Source of the DNA: Brevibacillus parabrevis
GTDB lineage: Bacteria; Bacillota; Bacilli; Brevibacillales; Brevibacillaceae
DNA length: 64,000 bases
NCBI RefSeq assembly: GCF_003710905.1
Contig: NZ_RHHV01000014.1
Span: 248,001 to 312,000 of the forward strand
Reading direction: 5' to 3'
Shown: piece by piece, positions 8,228-16,652 of the stretch
How positions within the stretch are numbered: position 1 is the stretch's first letter
Layout of the letters: each line of letters begins with the position of its first letter
The notes under the pieces: model-generated
Databases searched by the model: none
Told to the model about the DNA's origin: nothing
Seen by the model: the letters and a program-made list of their open reading frames with translations, nothing else
Made by a program: the position numbers and the translations under genes

Positions 8228-8737
8228 ATGAAAATTCATGAAATCCGAGAAATTATTAAGCTGATTGATCAATCTTCCATTAATGAATTTAAGCTGGAGA
8301 CAGAAGGGGCAAAAGTGACCCTGCGAAAATCCAGTGGTACAGAGACAGTAGTAGTGACTCAGCCTGTCGTACAAGCCCAGGTAGCGGCTCCTGCTGCGCC
8401 AGTGCAAGCGGCAGCCCCAGCAGCTGTACAAGCAGCTCCTGTTGCCGTGGAAGCGCCTAAGGCAGCTGCAAGCGCTCCGGCTCTTGACGATGCGAACCTG
8501 CACAAGATCGTTTCCCCGATGGTTGGAACGTTCTACAGCGCTCCGGAACCAGGCAAGCCTCCTTACGTCCAAGCGGGCGACAAAGTGAATGCGAGCAAAG
8601 TGGTCTGCATCGTGGAAGCGATGAAGCTGTTCAACGAAATCGAAGCAGAAGTAAGCGGCGAGATCGTCAAAGTGCTGGTGGAAGACGGCCAGCTCGTTGA
8701 GTACGGTCAAGCGCTGTTTTTGGTGAAGCCAGAATAA
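8228..8737 (+). CDS. accB: Biotin carboxyl carrier protein of acetyl-CoA carboxylase
   Basis: AccB carries the biotin that shuttles CO2 in acetyl-CoA carboxylase, the first step of fatty acid synthesis. The 169-residue protein has an N-terminal helical part, an Ala/Pro-rich linker at about residues 45-85, and a C-terminal biotinyl domain with the biotinylation motif EAMKLFNE (Lys about 133). I chose the ATG at 8228, matching the family N-terminus [14 protein letters not shown], with AAGGAG about eleven bases upstream; the frame reaches further upstream without supporting similarity. Confidence 0.95.
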   Translation: MKIHEIREIIKLIDQSSINEFKLETEGAKVTLRKSSGTETVVVTQPVVQAQVAAPAAPVQAAAPAAVQAAPVAVEAPKAAASAPALDDANLHKIVSPMVGTFYSAPEPGKPPYVQAGDKVNASKVVCIVEAMKLFNEIEAEVSGEIVKVLVEDGQLVEYGQALFLVKPE

Positions 8738-8753
8738 GGTGGGGGAGAGCGAA

Positions 8754-10109
8754 ATGTTTCAAAAAGTATTGATTGCCAATCGCGGGGAGATTGCTGTACG
8801 GATCATCCGGGCATGCCGCGAGCTGGGCATTCGTACGGTCGCTGTCTACTCCGAAGCGGATCGTGAAGCGCTTCATGTGAAAATGGCCGACGAAGCTTAC
8901 TGTATTGGTCCAAAAGCATCCAAGGAAAGCTACCTGAACATAGCAAACATCATGAGTGTCGCGACCAAGGTAGGGGCAGACGCCATCCATCCAGGCTATG
9001 GATTTTTGGCTGAGAACGCCGACTTTGCGGAGATTTGCACGGCATGCAACATCACGTTTATCGGTCCGGATCCGGAAGCCATCGTAAAAATGGGGGACAA
9101 GTCCACCGCAAAAGATACGATGAAAGCAGCTGGAGTACCGACTGTTCCGGGAACAGAAGGGCTGATCGAAGATGTGGAAAGCGCCGTCGTGACAGCGAAT
9201 GAGATCGGCTATCCGGTAATGGTCAAGGCTACTGCGGGCGGCGGCGGACGCGGCATGCGCGTGGCAGTCGACGACGAAGATTTGGAAAAGGCGATCCGTC
9301 AGGCGCAAAACGAAGCGAAAACCGCTTTCGGCAACCCGGGCGTCTACCTGGAAAAATTCGTGGAAGGCCCGCGTCACGTGGAAATCCAGATCATGGCCGA
9401 CAAGCATGGCAACGCGGTTTATTTGGGCGAGCGCGACTGCTCCATCCAACGCCGCCACCAAAAGCTGATCGAGGAAGCTCCATCGCCTGCCTTGAGCGAG
9501 GAAACACGCAAGCAAATGGGCGAGGCAGCCGTTGCTGCTGCCAAGGCGGTAGCTTACCACGGAGCGGGTACAGTCGAGTTTTTGCTGGACAAGCACGGAC
9601 AATTTTACTTCATGGAAATGAACACGCGGATTCAGGTAGAGCATCCGGTGACCGAGCTGGTTACTGGCTATGATCTGATCAAGGAACAGCTGACGGTCGC
9701 AGCCGGTCAACCGCTGTCTTTCAGCCAGGAAGACATCAAGCTTGACGGCTGGGCGATCGAATGCCGGATCAACGCAGAGAACCCGGCGAAAAACTTCATG
9801 CCGTCACCTGGACGCATCACCGAGTACTTGCCACCAGGCGGCTTCGGTGTGCGTGTGGACAGTGCTGCGTACGCAGGCTATTCCATCCCGCCGTACTACG
9901 ATTCCATGATCGCCAAGCTGATCGTTTGGGGCAAGGATCGCAACGAGGCAATCGAACGCATGAAGCGTGCGCTCGGCGAATTTGTCATCGATGGCATCAC
10001 CACGACGATCCCGTTCCATCAAAAAGTGCTGGAGCATGAAGTGTTCGTAAGCGGTCATTTTGACACCAAGTTCCTGGAAACCTACGAATTGAACCTGGAC
10101 GAAGAATAA
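8754..10109 (+). CDS. accC: Biotin carboxylase subunit of acetyl-CoA carboxylase
   Basis: AccC uses ATP and bicarbonate to carboxylate the biotin on AccB. The 451-residue ATP-grasp enzyme shows the N-terminal [19 protein letters not shown], the glycine-rich ATP loop [12 protein letters not shown], the [13 protein letters not shown] segment and the active-site [13 protein letters not shown]. The ATG at 8754 lies behind GGGGGAGAG, 16 bases after accB, so the two genes form an operon. Confidence 0.96.
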   Translation: MFQKVLIANRGEIAVRIIRACRELGIRTVAVYSEADREALHVKMADEAYCIGPKASKESYLNIANIMSVATKVGADAIHPGYGFLAENADFAEICTACNITFIGPDPEAIVKMGDKSTAKDTMKAAGVPTVPGTEGLIEDVESAVVTANEIGYPVMVKATAGGGGRGMRVAVDDEDLEKAIRQAQNEAKTAFGNPGVYLEKFVEGPRHVEIQIMADKHGNAVYLGERDCSIQRRHQKLIEEAPSPALSEETRKQMGEAAVAAAKAVAYHGAGTVEFLLDKHGQFYFMEMNTRIQVEHPVTELVTGYDLIKEQLTVAAGQPLSFSQEDIKLDGWAIECRINAENPAKNFMPSPGRITEYLPPGGFGVRVDSAAYAGYSIPPYYDSMIAKLIVWGKDRNEAIERMKRALGEFVIDGITTTIPFHQKVLEHEVFVSGHFDTKFLETYELNLDEE

Positions 10110-10120
10110 ACAGGGCTGAT

Positions 10121-10149
10121 TTGTAAAAAAACGGTGCGCTTGGTATAAT
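10121..10149 (+). promoter_or_regulatory. Sigma-A promoter of the Asp23/amaP gene group
   Basis: TTGTAA, a 17-base spacer and a perfect TATAAT lie between accC and the Asp23-type gene, about 30 bases before its start. Confidence 0.75.
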
Positions 10150-10179
10150 GAATTACAAATCTAAAGGGAGGTGCGAAGC

Positions 10180-10596
10180 ATGGAAGAGTTTACTCCGGAT
10201 TTAGATAGAACAGAGCTTGGTAAAGTCCAGATCGCTCCCGAGGTACTGGAAGTGATCGCCGGCATGGCTGCGTCCGAGGTTGAAGGCGTAGCGCAAATGA
10301 GCGGCGGTTTCGTAGGGGAGATTGCTGAAAGATTGGGCCGTAAAAATATAGCTCGCGGCGTTCGTGTGGAGGTTGGCTCCCGCGAAGCGGCAGTGGATGT
10401 TTCCATCATTGTCAAATACGGACACCGCATTCCAGACGTCGCTCGTAATATTCAAGATAGTGTGCGCAATGGAATCGAAGGAATGACCGGACTTTCTGTT
10501 GTGGAAGTAAACGTACATATCGTCGATGTAGAGCTGAAAGCCGAAGAAAAAGCACCGGCGGCGCCTGTAGTCGAAGATTACCAGCGTGTGCGCTAA
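10180..10596 (+). CDS. yqhY: Asp23/Gls24 family protein (YqhY-like)
   Basis: Asp23-family proteins are abundant envelope-associated proteins; in Staphylococcus aureus Asp23 is held at the membrane by AmaP. B. subtilis YqhY, next to accBC, has been linked to control of fatty acid synthesis. The 138-residue protein has the family core IAPEVLEVIAGMAASEVEGVAQM and VDVSIIVKYGHRIPDVARNIQ. The ATG at 10180 has AAGGGAGG eight bases upstream. It has its own promoter and a terminator just after it. Confidence 0.9.
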   Translation: MEEFTPDLDRTELGKVQIAPEVLEVIAGMAASEVEGVAQMSGGFVGEIAERLGRKNIARGVRVEVGSREAAVDVSIIVKYGHRIPDVARNIQDSVRNGIEGMTGLSVVEVNVHIVDVELKAEEKAPAAPVVEDYQRVR

Positions 10597-10610
10597 GCAG
10601 CACCGGATGG

Positions 10611-10640
10611 ATGCCCCCTTTTCACAGGGGGCATTTTCCT
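10611..10640 (+). terminator. Hairpin terminator after the Asp23-type gene
   Basis: ATGCCCCC pairs with GGGGGCAT around an eight-base loop, followed by TTTCCT. The short U-tract suggests partial read-through into amaP. Confidence 0.65.
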
Positions 10641-10745
10641 CATTCCAATCAGTTGTTTCGCCAAGCCTTGGCTCATGGCGAAGCGTTAGCCTTTGATTGA
10701 GCCATGTTTGTCTCCTTTCAAACATGGCGTAAAGGAGAGATGCAT

Positions 10746-11303
10746 GTGAACTTGTTTGACCGCTTTATTTTGACGATTTACAGCTTTGCGCTGATCGTTT
10801 TGTCCTGCATCGCGATTGCGGCCACCAGCGGACTGGTCTCATCTGCTTATTTTGAGCCTTATGTGGATCAAATGCTTGAGGGTACGAACATTACGTATCT
10901 CATCGTCGCGATTATTTTCCTCATTGTGAGCCTTCGCTTCTTTTTCAGCTCGTTTCGTTCCAACAAGCCAAAAGTGGATCGCGGCATTCGCCAGCGCAGT
11001 GATTTGGGCGAAGTCAACATTACGATTCAGACGATCCAAACGATTGCGGAGCGCGCTGCCCGACGTGTAAAAGGCGTGCGCGACATGAAGACGACAGTCA
11101 AAGCGCTGGAAAGCGGGAACATCATTACCCTGCGTGTTTCTGTGGATGGCGAGACACCTTTGCCGGAGTTGACGCAAAAGCTGCAAGCGGATGTGAAAGA
11201 GCAGGTCGAAGGAATTGCTGGTGTCGTGATTTCCGAAGTAGCGGTTGTGGTGACGGAAGTGGCTCAGCAAGAAAACTACGCGGCTCGCAAGCGGGTAGAA
11301 TAG
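10746..11303 (+). CDS. amaP: Alkaline shock response membrane anchor protein AmaP
   Basis: AmaP anchors Asp23-type proteins at the membrane. The 185-residue protein has two N-terminal membrane segments (residues about 5-30 and 48-70) joined by an extracellular loop and a C-terminal cytoplasmic part that is itself Asp23-like (GEVNITIQTIQTIAERAARRVKGV). The GTG at 10746 is preferred because AAAGGAG is eight bases upstream; the ATG at 10740 would lie against it. The next gene follows after 12 bases. Confidence 0.88.
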   Translation: MNLFDRFILTIYSFALIVLSCIAIAATSGLVSSAYFEPYVDQMLEGTNITYLIVAIIFLIVSLRFFFSSFRSNKPKVDRGIRQRSDLGEVNITIQTIQTIAERAARRVKGVRDMKTTVKALESGNIITLRVSVDGETPLPELTQKLQADVKEQVEGIAGVVISEVAVVVTEVAQQENYAARKRVE

Positions 11304-11315
11304 AAGGTGAAGTCC

Positions 11316-11528
11316 ATGAAATGGGAGTTAATGTGGGAACACAAGGGGAAGCTAATGGGGATTTCTGCCGGACTTTTTTTCGGCATCATCTACCTTCTCG
11401 TCGGATTTTGGGATACACTGGTCTTTGTTGTGTTTGTCGGAACCGGCTATTACATCGGTCGCAAGCTTGACCATAAGGAAGACTTGCGCGAAATACTGGA
11501 TCGGATTCTGCCTGGCAAGTTTCGGTAA
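11316..11528 (+). CDS. DUF2273 family small membrane protein
   Basis: This 70-residue protein has two membrane segments (GISAGLFFGIIYLLVGFWDTLVFVVFVGTGYYIG) and ends in a charged tail. DUF2273 proteins commonly accompany amaP and asp23. I placed the start at the ATG 11316, six bases after GAAGGTGA; the GTG at 11307 is inside that site. A weak GGGG/CCCC hairpin at about 11537-11551 separates it from nusB. Confidence 0.85.
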   Translation: MKWELMWEHKGKLMGISAGLFFGIIYLLVGFWDTLVFVVFVGTGYYIGRKLDHKEDLREILDRILPGKFR

Positions 11529-11579
11529 CAAGAACGAGGGGAAAACTCCCCTGCTGACTTTAATTAGTAGGTGAATGGT

Positions 11580-11984
11580 ATGAAGCGAAGAACAGCACGA
11601 GAAAAAGCAGTCCAATGCTTGTTTCAGATCGATATGGCCGAGGTGCCTGTAAAAGAAGCAATCGATCTGGTCATGGAAGAATCCGAGGAAAACGCGCAGT
11701 ATTTGCGCTACTTGCTCGATGGAGTTTTGACCAACATGGCGGACATCGATGCAGAAATCAAAAAGTATTTGCGCGGCTGGCAGCTGGAGCGTATTGCCAA
11801 CGTTGACCGCGCCATTTTGCGCCTTGCTTTTTATGAGATCATGTTTGAAGCGGATACGCCTGACAAGGTAGTCATGAACGAAGCGATCGAAATCGCGAAG
11901 CTGTTCAGTGACGATGCCTCCTATCGCTATATCAACGGTGTACTGGCGAGCTTCTTGCAATCCCGTGAAACGCAAAAAGCATAA
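11580..11984 (+). CDS. nusB: Transcription antitermination factor NusB
   Basis: NusB binds boxA in rRNA leaders with NusE and prevents early termination. The 134-residue all-helical protein begins MKRRTAREKAVQCLFQIDM and contains VDRAILRLAFYEIMF and VVMNEAIEIAKLFSDDASYRYINGVL, all hallmarks of the family. I chose the ATG at 11580, with GTAGGTGA upstream, over the GTG at 11571. Confidence 0.96.
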   Translation: MKRRTAREKAVQCLFQIDMAEVPVKEAIDLVMEESEENAQYLRYLLDGVLTNMADIDAEIKKYLRGWQLERIANVDRAILRLAFYEIMFEADTPDKVVMNEAIEIAKLFSDDASYRYINGVLASFLQSRETQKA

Positions 11985-12002
11985 CAGGCAGGAGATACAA
12001 GC

Positions 12003-12965
12003 ATGAGTAAGGTAATGTTGGGCATTGATACGAGCAATTACCGGACATCGCTGTGCTTGGCTCAGGAAGACGGCCGAATTGTTGCAGAAGCAAAACGCCT
12101 CCTCAAAGTGAAGGAAGGCAAACGCGGGCTGCAACAATCCGAAGCCGTCTTTCAGCATGTGATGAACTTGCCGGAATTAAGCGAGCAAATGAAGTGGAAC
12201 GAGTATGAAATCGAAGCGATTTGCGTTAGTGAAAAGCCGCGGCCCGTCGATCAGTCGTACATGCCTGTGTTCAAGGTGGGAGAGGGCTTGGCCAAATCGC
12301 TGTCCACCTACTTGCGTGTTCCGCTGCATCTGACCACCCACCAGGAGGGGCATATCGCAGCGGGCGAGTACACAGCCGAGGAGCGGCCAGGACAAGATCG
12401 CTTTTTGGCTGTCCATCTGTCAGGGGGAACGAGTGAGTTGCTGTTGTGCGAGCGTCACAGTGCCGGATATGCGATTGAAAAAATCGGCGGCACGATTGAC
12501 CTGCACGCAGGGCAGTTGGTCGATCGGATCGGAGTGGCGCTCGGGATGGCATTTCCGGCCGGGCCGTACTTGGAGCAGTTGGCAAAAGAATCGACAGGGG
12601 AATTTCGTATCTCCTCGGCCGTGGACGGTTTGACCTTCAGCTTTTCCGGGCCGGAAGCATCCTTGCTGCGCGCCATTGAGCGCGGCGAGACGAGCCATGC
12701 GGATATTGCGCGGGCAACCGAGCAGTGTATCGCCAACGCGCTGGAAAAAACATTGCGGCACGCTGTTGAGCTGGGGCATCCAAGGGACATACTGATTGTG
12801 GGCGGGGTAGCTGCCAATCAGTACATGCGCGAGCGCCTGATCAAGCGTCTGCAGCATCCGGCGGTAAAAGCCAAGCTGTATTTTTGCGACCCTGTTTACT
12901 CCGGCGATAACGCCTACGGAGTGGCAATGCTTGGGTGGATGAAGCAAAAGACGAACATTAAATAA
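12003..12965 (+). CDS. Kae1/TsaD-like paralogue of the ASKHA ATPase fold
   Basis: This 320-residue protein has the fold of TsaD/Kae1, which installs t6A in tRNA, but departs from true TsaD. It keeps the metal-binding pair H113 and H117 in THQEGH, an SGGTSELLL loop in place of SGGHTQL, a GGVAANQYMRERL segment and a C-terminal YSGDNAYGVAM where TsaD has CTDNGAMIA. Proteins like it were once called O-sialoglycoprotein endopeptidases and occur in Bacillota between nusB and folD. The true tsaD is not in this window. Its substrate is unknown. Confidence 0.8.
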   Translation: MSKVMLGIDTSNYRTSLCLAQEDGRIVAEAKRLLKVKEGKRGLQQSEAVFQHVMNLPELSEQMKWNEYEIEAICVSEKPRPVDQSYMPVFKVGEGLAKSLSTYLRVPLHLTTHQEGHIAAGEYTAEERPGQDRFLAVHLSGGTSELLLCERHSAGYAIEKIGGTIDLHAGQLVDRIGVALGMAFPAGPYLEQLAKESTGEFRISSAVDGLTFSFSGPEASLLRAIERGETSHADIARATEQCIANALEKTLRHAVELGHPRDILIVGGVAANQYMRERLIKRLQHPAVKAKLYFCDPVYSGDNAYGVAMLGWMKQKTNIK

Positions 12966-12988
12966 TGATAAACTTTTTATGATTCGGC

Positions 12989-13017
12989 TTTACAGTTGCA
13001 AACGAAATCGGTACACT
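12989..13017 (+). promoter_or_regulatory. Candidate sigma-A promoter of folD
   Basis: TTTACA and TACACT are separated by 17 bases, ending about 36 bases before the folD start. Confidence 0.6.
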
Positions 13018-13053
13018 AATGGTATCGACGTTTAAGAAGGAGGCTTTTTCTCC

Positions 13054-13908
13054 ATGACTGCAACCATTCTCCAAGGAAAAGAAGTAGCAAAAAGCATTCG
13101 CGAAGAACTCGCGGTTGAAGTGGCGGAACTGAAAAAACAAGGACTTGTCCCTGGACTGACTGTTGTGCTTGTGGGTGATGATCCCGCATCGCATTCGTAT
13201 GTACGCGGAAAATCGAAAGGCTGCGAGGAAGTCGGCATCCGTTCCGAGCTGATTCTCAAGGAAGCTTCGACAACAGAAGAAGAGCTGCTGGGCATTATTC
13301 GGGATTTGAACGAAAATCCGAACGTTCATGGGATTTTGGTTCAACTTCCTCTGCCAGCCCATATTTCGGAGAAAGCGGTCATCGCTGCGATTCATCCCGA
13401 AAAAGATGTCGACGGTTTCCATCCGATCAACGTGGGCAACATGGTGCTCGGCAACGAAACATTGCTGCCTTGCACTCCGCATGGCGTCATCGAGCTGATC
13501 AAGCGGACAGGCACGGAGATTTCCGGCAAGCACGCCGTCGTCATCGGCCGAAGCAACATCGTCGGCAAGCCGGTATCGCTTTTGCTGCAACAGGAAAACG
13601 CAACTGTGACCATGTGCCATTCCCGCACGCAAAACCTGGAAGAGTTCACGACGAAAGCGGACATCCTCGTGGTAGCGACAGGCCGGGCGCATATGATCGG
13701 AAAAGAGCATGTAAAGCCGGGCGCAGTTGTCATCGACGTAGGGGTAAACCGGATCGACTCCGGGAAGCTCGTCGGGGACGTCAAATTTGACGAAGTGCAA
13801 GAGATCGCAAGCTTTTTGACTCCGGTACCTGGCGGTGTTGGCCCAATGACCATCACCATGCTGTTGAAAAACACGGTTGTGGCAGCGAGAAAGCAAGCGC
13901 AACTTTAG
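13054..13908 (+). CDS. folD: Methylene-THF dehydrogenase / methenyl-THF cyclohydrolase
   Basis: FolD interconverts 5,10-methylene-, 5,10-methenyl- and 10-formyl-tetrahydrofolate in one-carbon metabolism. The 284-residue protein has the family segments [17 protein letters not shown] (catalytic Lys), [29 protein letters not shown] and the Rossmann [17 protein letters not shown], ending in [22 protein letters not shown] stands about nine bases before the ATG. Confidence 0.97.
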   Translation: MTATILQGKEVAKSIREELAVEVAELKKQGLVPGLTVVLVGDDPASHSYVRGKSKGCEEVGIRSELILKEASTTEEELLGIIRDLNENPNVHGILVQLPLPAHISEKAVIAAIHPEKDVDGFHPINVGNMVLGNETLLPCTPHGVIELIKRTGTEISGKHAVVIGRSNIVGKPVSLLLQQENATVTMCHSRTQNLEEFTTKADILVVATGRAHMIGKEHVKPGAVVIDVGVNRIDSGKLVGDVKFDEVQEIASFLTPVPGGVGPMTITMLLKNTVVAARKQAQL

Positions 13909-13923
13909 AGGAACGACTGAGGG

Positions 13924-13957
13924 AATGGATAGGGCCTGCGCTTTATCCATTTCTTTT
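13924..13957 (+). terminator. Rho-independent terminator after folD
   Basis: AATGGATA pairs perfectly with TATCCATT around a 12-base loop and is followed by TTCTTTTT. Confidence 0.8.
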
Positions 13958-14011
13958 TGCATGCGTATACGAAAAGTCAATCAGACCAGGGCTTGAACAG
14001 AGGAGGGGCAC

Positions 14012-15391
14012 ATGGCTGCATCAAACATTTTGTCTGTCAGTGATCTGAACCGCTACATCAAGCTCGTCCTGGAAAAAGAGACGAACTTGCAAGACGTCTG
14101 GGTGAGGGGAGAAATCTCCAACTTCACGCATCACGCAAGCGGGCACATGTACTTTACCTTGAAGGACAACACATCGCGGATCAAGGTCGTGATGTTTGCC
14201 AGCTATAACCGCTTCTTGCGCTTTTTGCCCAAGGATGGAACGAAGGCGATCGTGCGCGGCTCCATCTCCGCTTTTGAGCGGGACGGAGCGTATCAGCTCT
14301 ATGCAAAAGAAATGCAGCCGGACGGTCTTGGCTCCTTGTATCTCGCTTTTGAGCAGTTGAAAGAAAAGCTGACCAAAGAAGGCTTGTTTGCTGCTGAGCG
14401 CAAGCGGACACTGCCGCGCTTTCCGAAAAGGGTCGGGGTCGTGACATCCCCGACAGGAGCGGCGATTCGCGATATTTGCACCACCATCCGCAGACGGTAT
14501 CCGCAGGCGGAGATTGTCCTGTCGCCTGCCGTCGTGCAAGGGAAAGATGCCCCGGCATCGATCGTTTCGGCGATTCGGATTATCAATCAGCACCCTGACA
14601 TCGACGTCTTGATCGTCGGCAGAGGTGGAGGCTCGATTGAAGAATTGTGGGCTTTCAACGATGAAAACGTGGCGCGGGCGATCGCCGGGTCGCCGATTCC
14701 GGTCATTTCCGCAGTCGGACATGAGACGGATGTGACGATCGCGGATTTCGTGGCAGACGTGCGGGCGGCGACGCCAACCGCAGCGGCAGAGCTTGCTGTC
14801 CCGCATTATTTGGAGTGGGTGGAGCGCGTTCGCCAGCTTGAAATCCGGATGCACAGGGCGGTGCGCAATCAGCTCGCAGAAGAGCGTACGCGGCTGGATC
14901 GGTTGAGCGGTTCGTACGCGATGCGGCAGCCGCAGCGCAGGCTGGAGGAAGCGGCAGAGCGGCTCGATCGGACGTATATGCGAATGCGCCAGGCGATGAA
15001 GCATTTGATGGAAAGAAGGCGGGAGCGCTACACGCGGCTTTCCGAACAGATCAAAAAATATCGGCTGTCGGATCAGGTCGGGGAGAGAAGGAAAGCGGTT
15101 GCGTCGATTCGCGCGCGTCTGGATGAAAAAATGCTGGCGCGGCTGAACCAGAACCGGATGGCTTTTGCTTCAAGGGTAGCCACTCTGGAGGCGCTCAGTC
15201 CGCTGGCGGTTATGAAGCGCGGCTTTTCGCTGGTGTACACGAATGATCAGCTGGTGAAGTCCGTGGAACAATTTGCCCCTGGCGATCAGATCGTGGTACG
15301 ATTAAGTGATGGCAGTGCTACGGCACGGGTGGAACAGTTGAATCGGGAGGAGAAGCGCAATGGCTCGCAAGAAAACGGACCAAGAGACTGA
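14012..15391 (+). CDS. xseA: Exodeoxyribonuclease VII large subunit
   Basis: XseA with XseB forms exonuclease VII, which degrades single-stranded DNA. The 459-residue protein has an N-terminal OB domain (LQDVWVRGEISNFTHHASGHMYFTLKD), the catalytic domain with GVVTSPTGAAIRDI, LIVGRGGGSIEELWAFN and ISAVGHETDVTIADFVAD.RAATPTAAAELAVP, then a long coiled-coil region rich in Arg and Glu. The ATG follows GAGGAGGGGC. It overlaps xseB by 32 bases. Confidence 0.97.
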   Translation: MAASNILSVSDLNRYIKLVLEKETNLQDVWVRGEISNFTHHASGHMYFTLKDNTSRIKVVMFASYNRFLRFLPKDGTKAIVRGSISAFERDGAYQLYAKEMQPDGLGSLYLAFEQLKEKLTKEGLFAAERKRTLPRFPKRVGVVTSPTGAAIRDICTTIRRRYPQAEIVLSPAVVQGKDAPASIVSAIRIINQHPDIDVLIVGRGGGSIEELWAFNDENVARAIAGSPIPVISAVGHETDVTIADFVADVRAATPTAAAELAVPHYLEWVERVRQLEIRMHRAVRNQLAEERTRLDRLSGSYAMRQPQRRLEEAAERLDRTYMRMRQAMKHLMERRRERYTRLSEQIKKYRLSDQVGERRKAVASIRARLDEKMLARLNQNRMAFASRVATLEALSPLAVMKRGFSLVYTNDQLVKSVEQFAPGDQIVVRLSDGSATARVEQLNREEKRNGSQENGPRD

Positions 15392-15611
15392 CATGCAGTT
15401 CGAAGAAGCGATGAAGCGGCTGGAAGAAGTCGTCGGGAAGCTGGAAGAAGGAGACATCCCGCTGGAGGAAGCAATTACGCTGTATCAGGAGGGCGTCACT
15501 CTCTCGCGTATTTGCGGACAGAAGCTCGATGCGATTGAAGCCAAAATCATTCAGCTGGTAGAAGAAGACGGCCAACTGAAGCAGAAGGCTTTTCGTGTGG
15601 AAGGGGAATAA
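15360..15611 (+). CDS. xseB: Exodeoxyribonuclease VII small subunit
   Basis: XseB binds the coiled coil of XseA in multiple copies. The 83-residue protein matches the family: FEEAMKRLEEVVGKLEEGDI.LEEAITLYQEGVTLSR. Its ATG lies 32 bases before the xseA stop behind GGAGGAGAAG, so the pair is translationally coupled. Confidence 0.96.
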   Translation: MARKKTDQETDMQFEEAMKRLEEVVGKLEEGDIPLEEAITLYQEGVTLSRICGQKLDAIEAKIIQLVEEDGQLKQKAFRVEGE

Positions 15612-15618
15612 CGACATC

Positions 15619-16512
15619 GTGGATACATTCCAATCGTATTTGGCGGAAAAAACAGCCTACATTGAACAACATCTCACGCCTGCCCTGGAGCAGGAAGGCG
15701 TCCCGACCCATTTGTACGAATCCATGAAGTATTCACTCATGGCAGGCGGCAAAAGGCTTCGTCCGATGCTCGTTCTCGCTGTGCTGGAAGCGCTGGACAA
15801 ACCGATGGAGCGCGGCGTTCCTTTTGCCGTTGCCCTGGAGATGATTCATACATACTCGCTGATCCACGATGATCTGCCAGCGATGGACGACGATGACCTG
15901 CGCCGTGGAAAGCCGACCAACCACAAAGTGTACGGAGAGGCGACCGCGATTTTGGCGGGCGATGCCCTCTTGACGCGCGCCTTTTCTCACGTAGCGGAAG
16001 CCTACCAGGAGCGGACAGATGTGACATCTGCGACGATTGTCAAACTGATTGCCGAGCTGGGCAAGCGCGCAGGCGCGACAGGCATGGTGGGCGGACAGAT
16101 GGCCGACATCGAAGGAGAGAGCAAGCAGCTCGATCTGGAGCAGTTGGAGTTCATCCATCGCCACAAGACAGGTGATCTGCTTGTGGCAGCGCTCAGGGGC
16201 GGAGGCTACTTGGCGGAAGCGAGCGAAGCGCAGATGGATGCTTTGACCCGCTACGGCGTCTGCATCGGACTGGCTTTTCAAATTCAGGACGACATCCTCA
16301 ACGTGGAAGGGGACGCGGCAAAGCTGGGAAAAGCGGTTGGCAGCGACGCGGACCGGAACAAATCGACCTATCCTTCGCTGTTGGGACTTGCTGAGTCCAA
16401 AGAAAGGCTGTCTGCTTTGATCGCGGAGGCAAAAGCGGCTCTCGCCATTGCAGGCATCGAGCATTCCGCATTGAGCCCTTTGGCAGATTACGTTCAAAAC
16501 CGCAACAAGTAA
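15619..16512 (+). CDS. ispA: Farnesyl diphosphate synthase
   Basis: IspA condenses IPP with DMAPP and geranyl diphosphate to give farnesyl diphosphate. The 297-residue enzyme has the first Asp-rich motif within HDDLPAMDDDDLRRG, the GGKRLRPML substrate-binding stretch and the second Asp-rich motif FQIQDDILNVEGD. The GTG at 15619, with AAGGGG about twelve bases upstream, gives the usual length near 296; a GTG at 15595 lies inside xseB. It starts eight bases after xseB, and a terminator follows. Confidence 0.95.
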   Translation: MDTFQSYLAEKTAYIEQHLTPALEQEGVPTHLYESMKYSLMAGGKRLRPMLVLAVLEALDKPMERGVPFAVALEMIHTYSLIHDDLPAMDDDDLRRGKPTNHKVYGEATAILAGDALLTRAFSHVAEAYQERTDVTSATIVKLIAELGKRAGATGMVGGQMADIEGESKQLDLEQLEFIHRHKTGDLLVAALRGGGYLAEASEAQMDALTRYGVCIGLAFQIQDDILNVEGDAAKLGKAVGSDADRNKSTYPSLLGLAESKERLSALIAEAKAALAIAGIEHSALSPLADYVQNRNK

Positions 16513-16529
16513 ATGAAATGATAGGCAAA

Positions 16530-16563
16530 AAAGCTGGCATCCACGTGGGGTGCCAGCTTTTTT
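16530..16563 (+). terminator. Rho-independent terminator after ispA
   Basis: AAGCTGGCA pairs with TGCCAGCTT and is followed by TTTTTC. The A-run before the stem could let it work for the opposite strand as well, where the oligopeptidase gene ends about 90 bases away. Confidence 0.85.
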
Positions 16564-16652
16564 CTATGATAAGCGTCTCGCCTTTTTTCATGAAATTGGC
16601 TGTGAGCGTTTGCGGTAAATAAAGCGGCCATGACCGTTCTGTTTTCTTGCGA

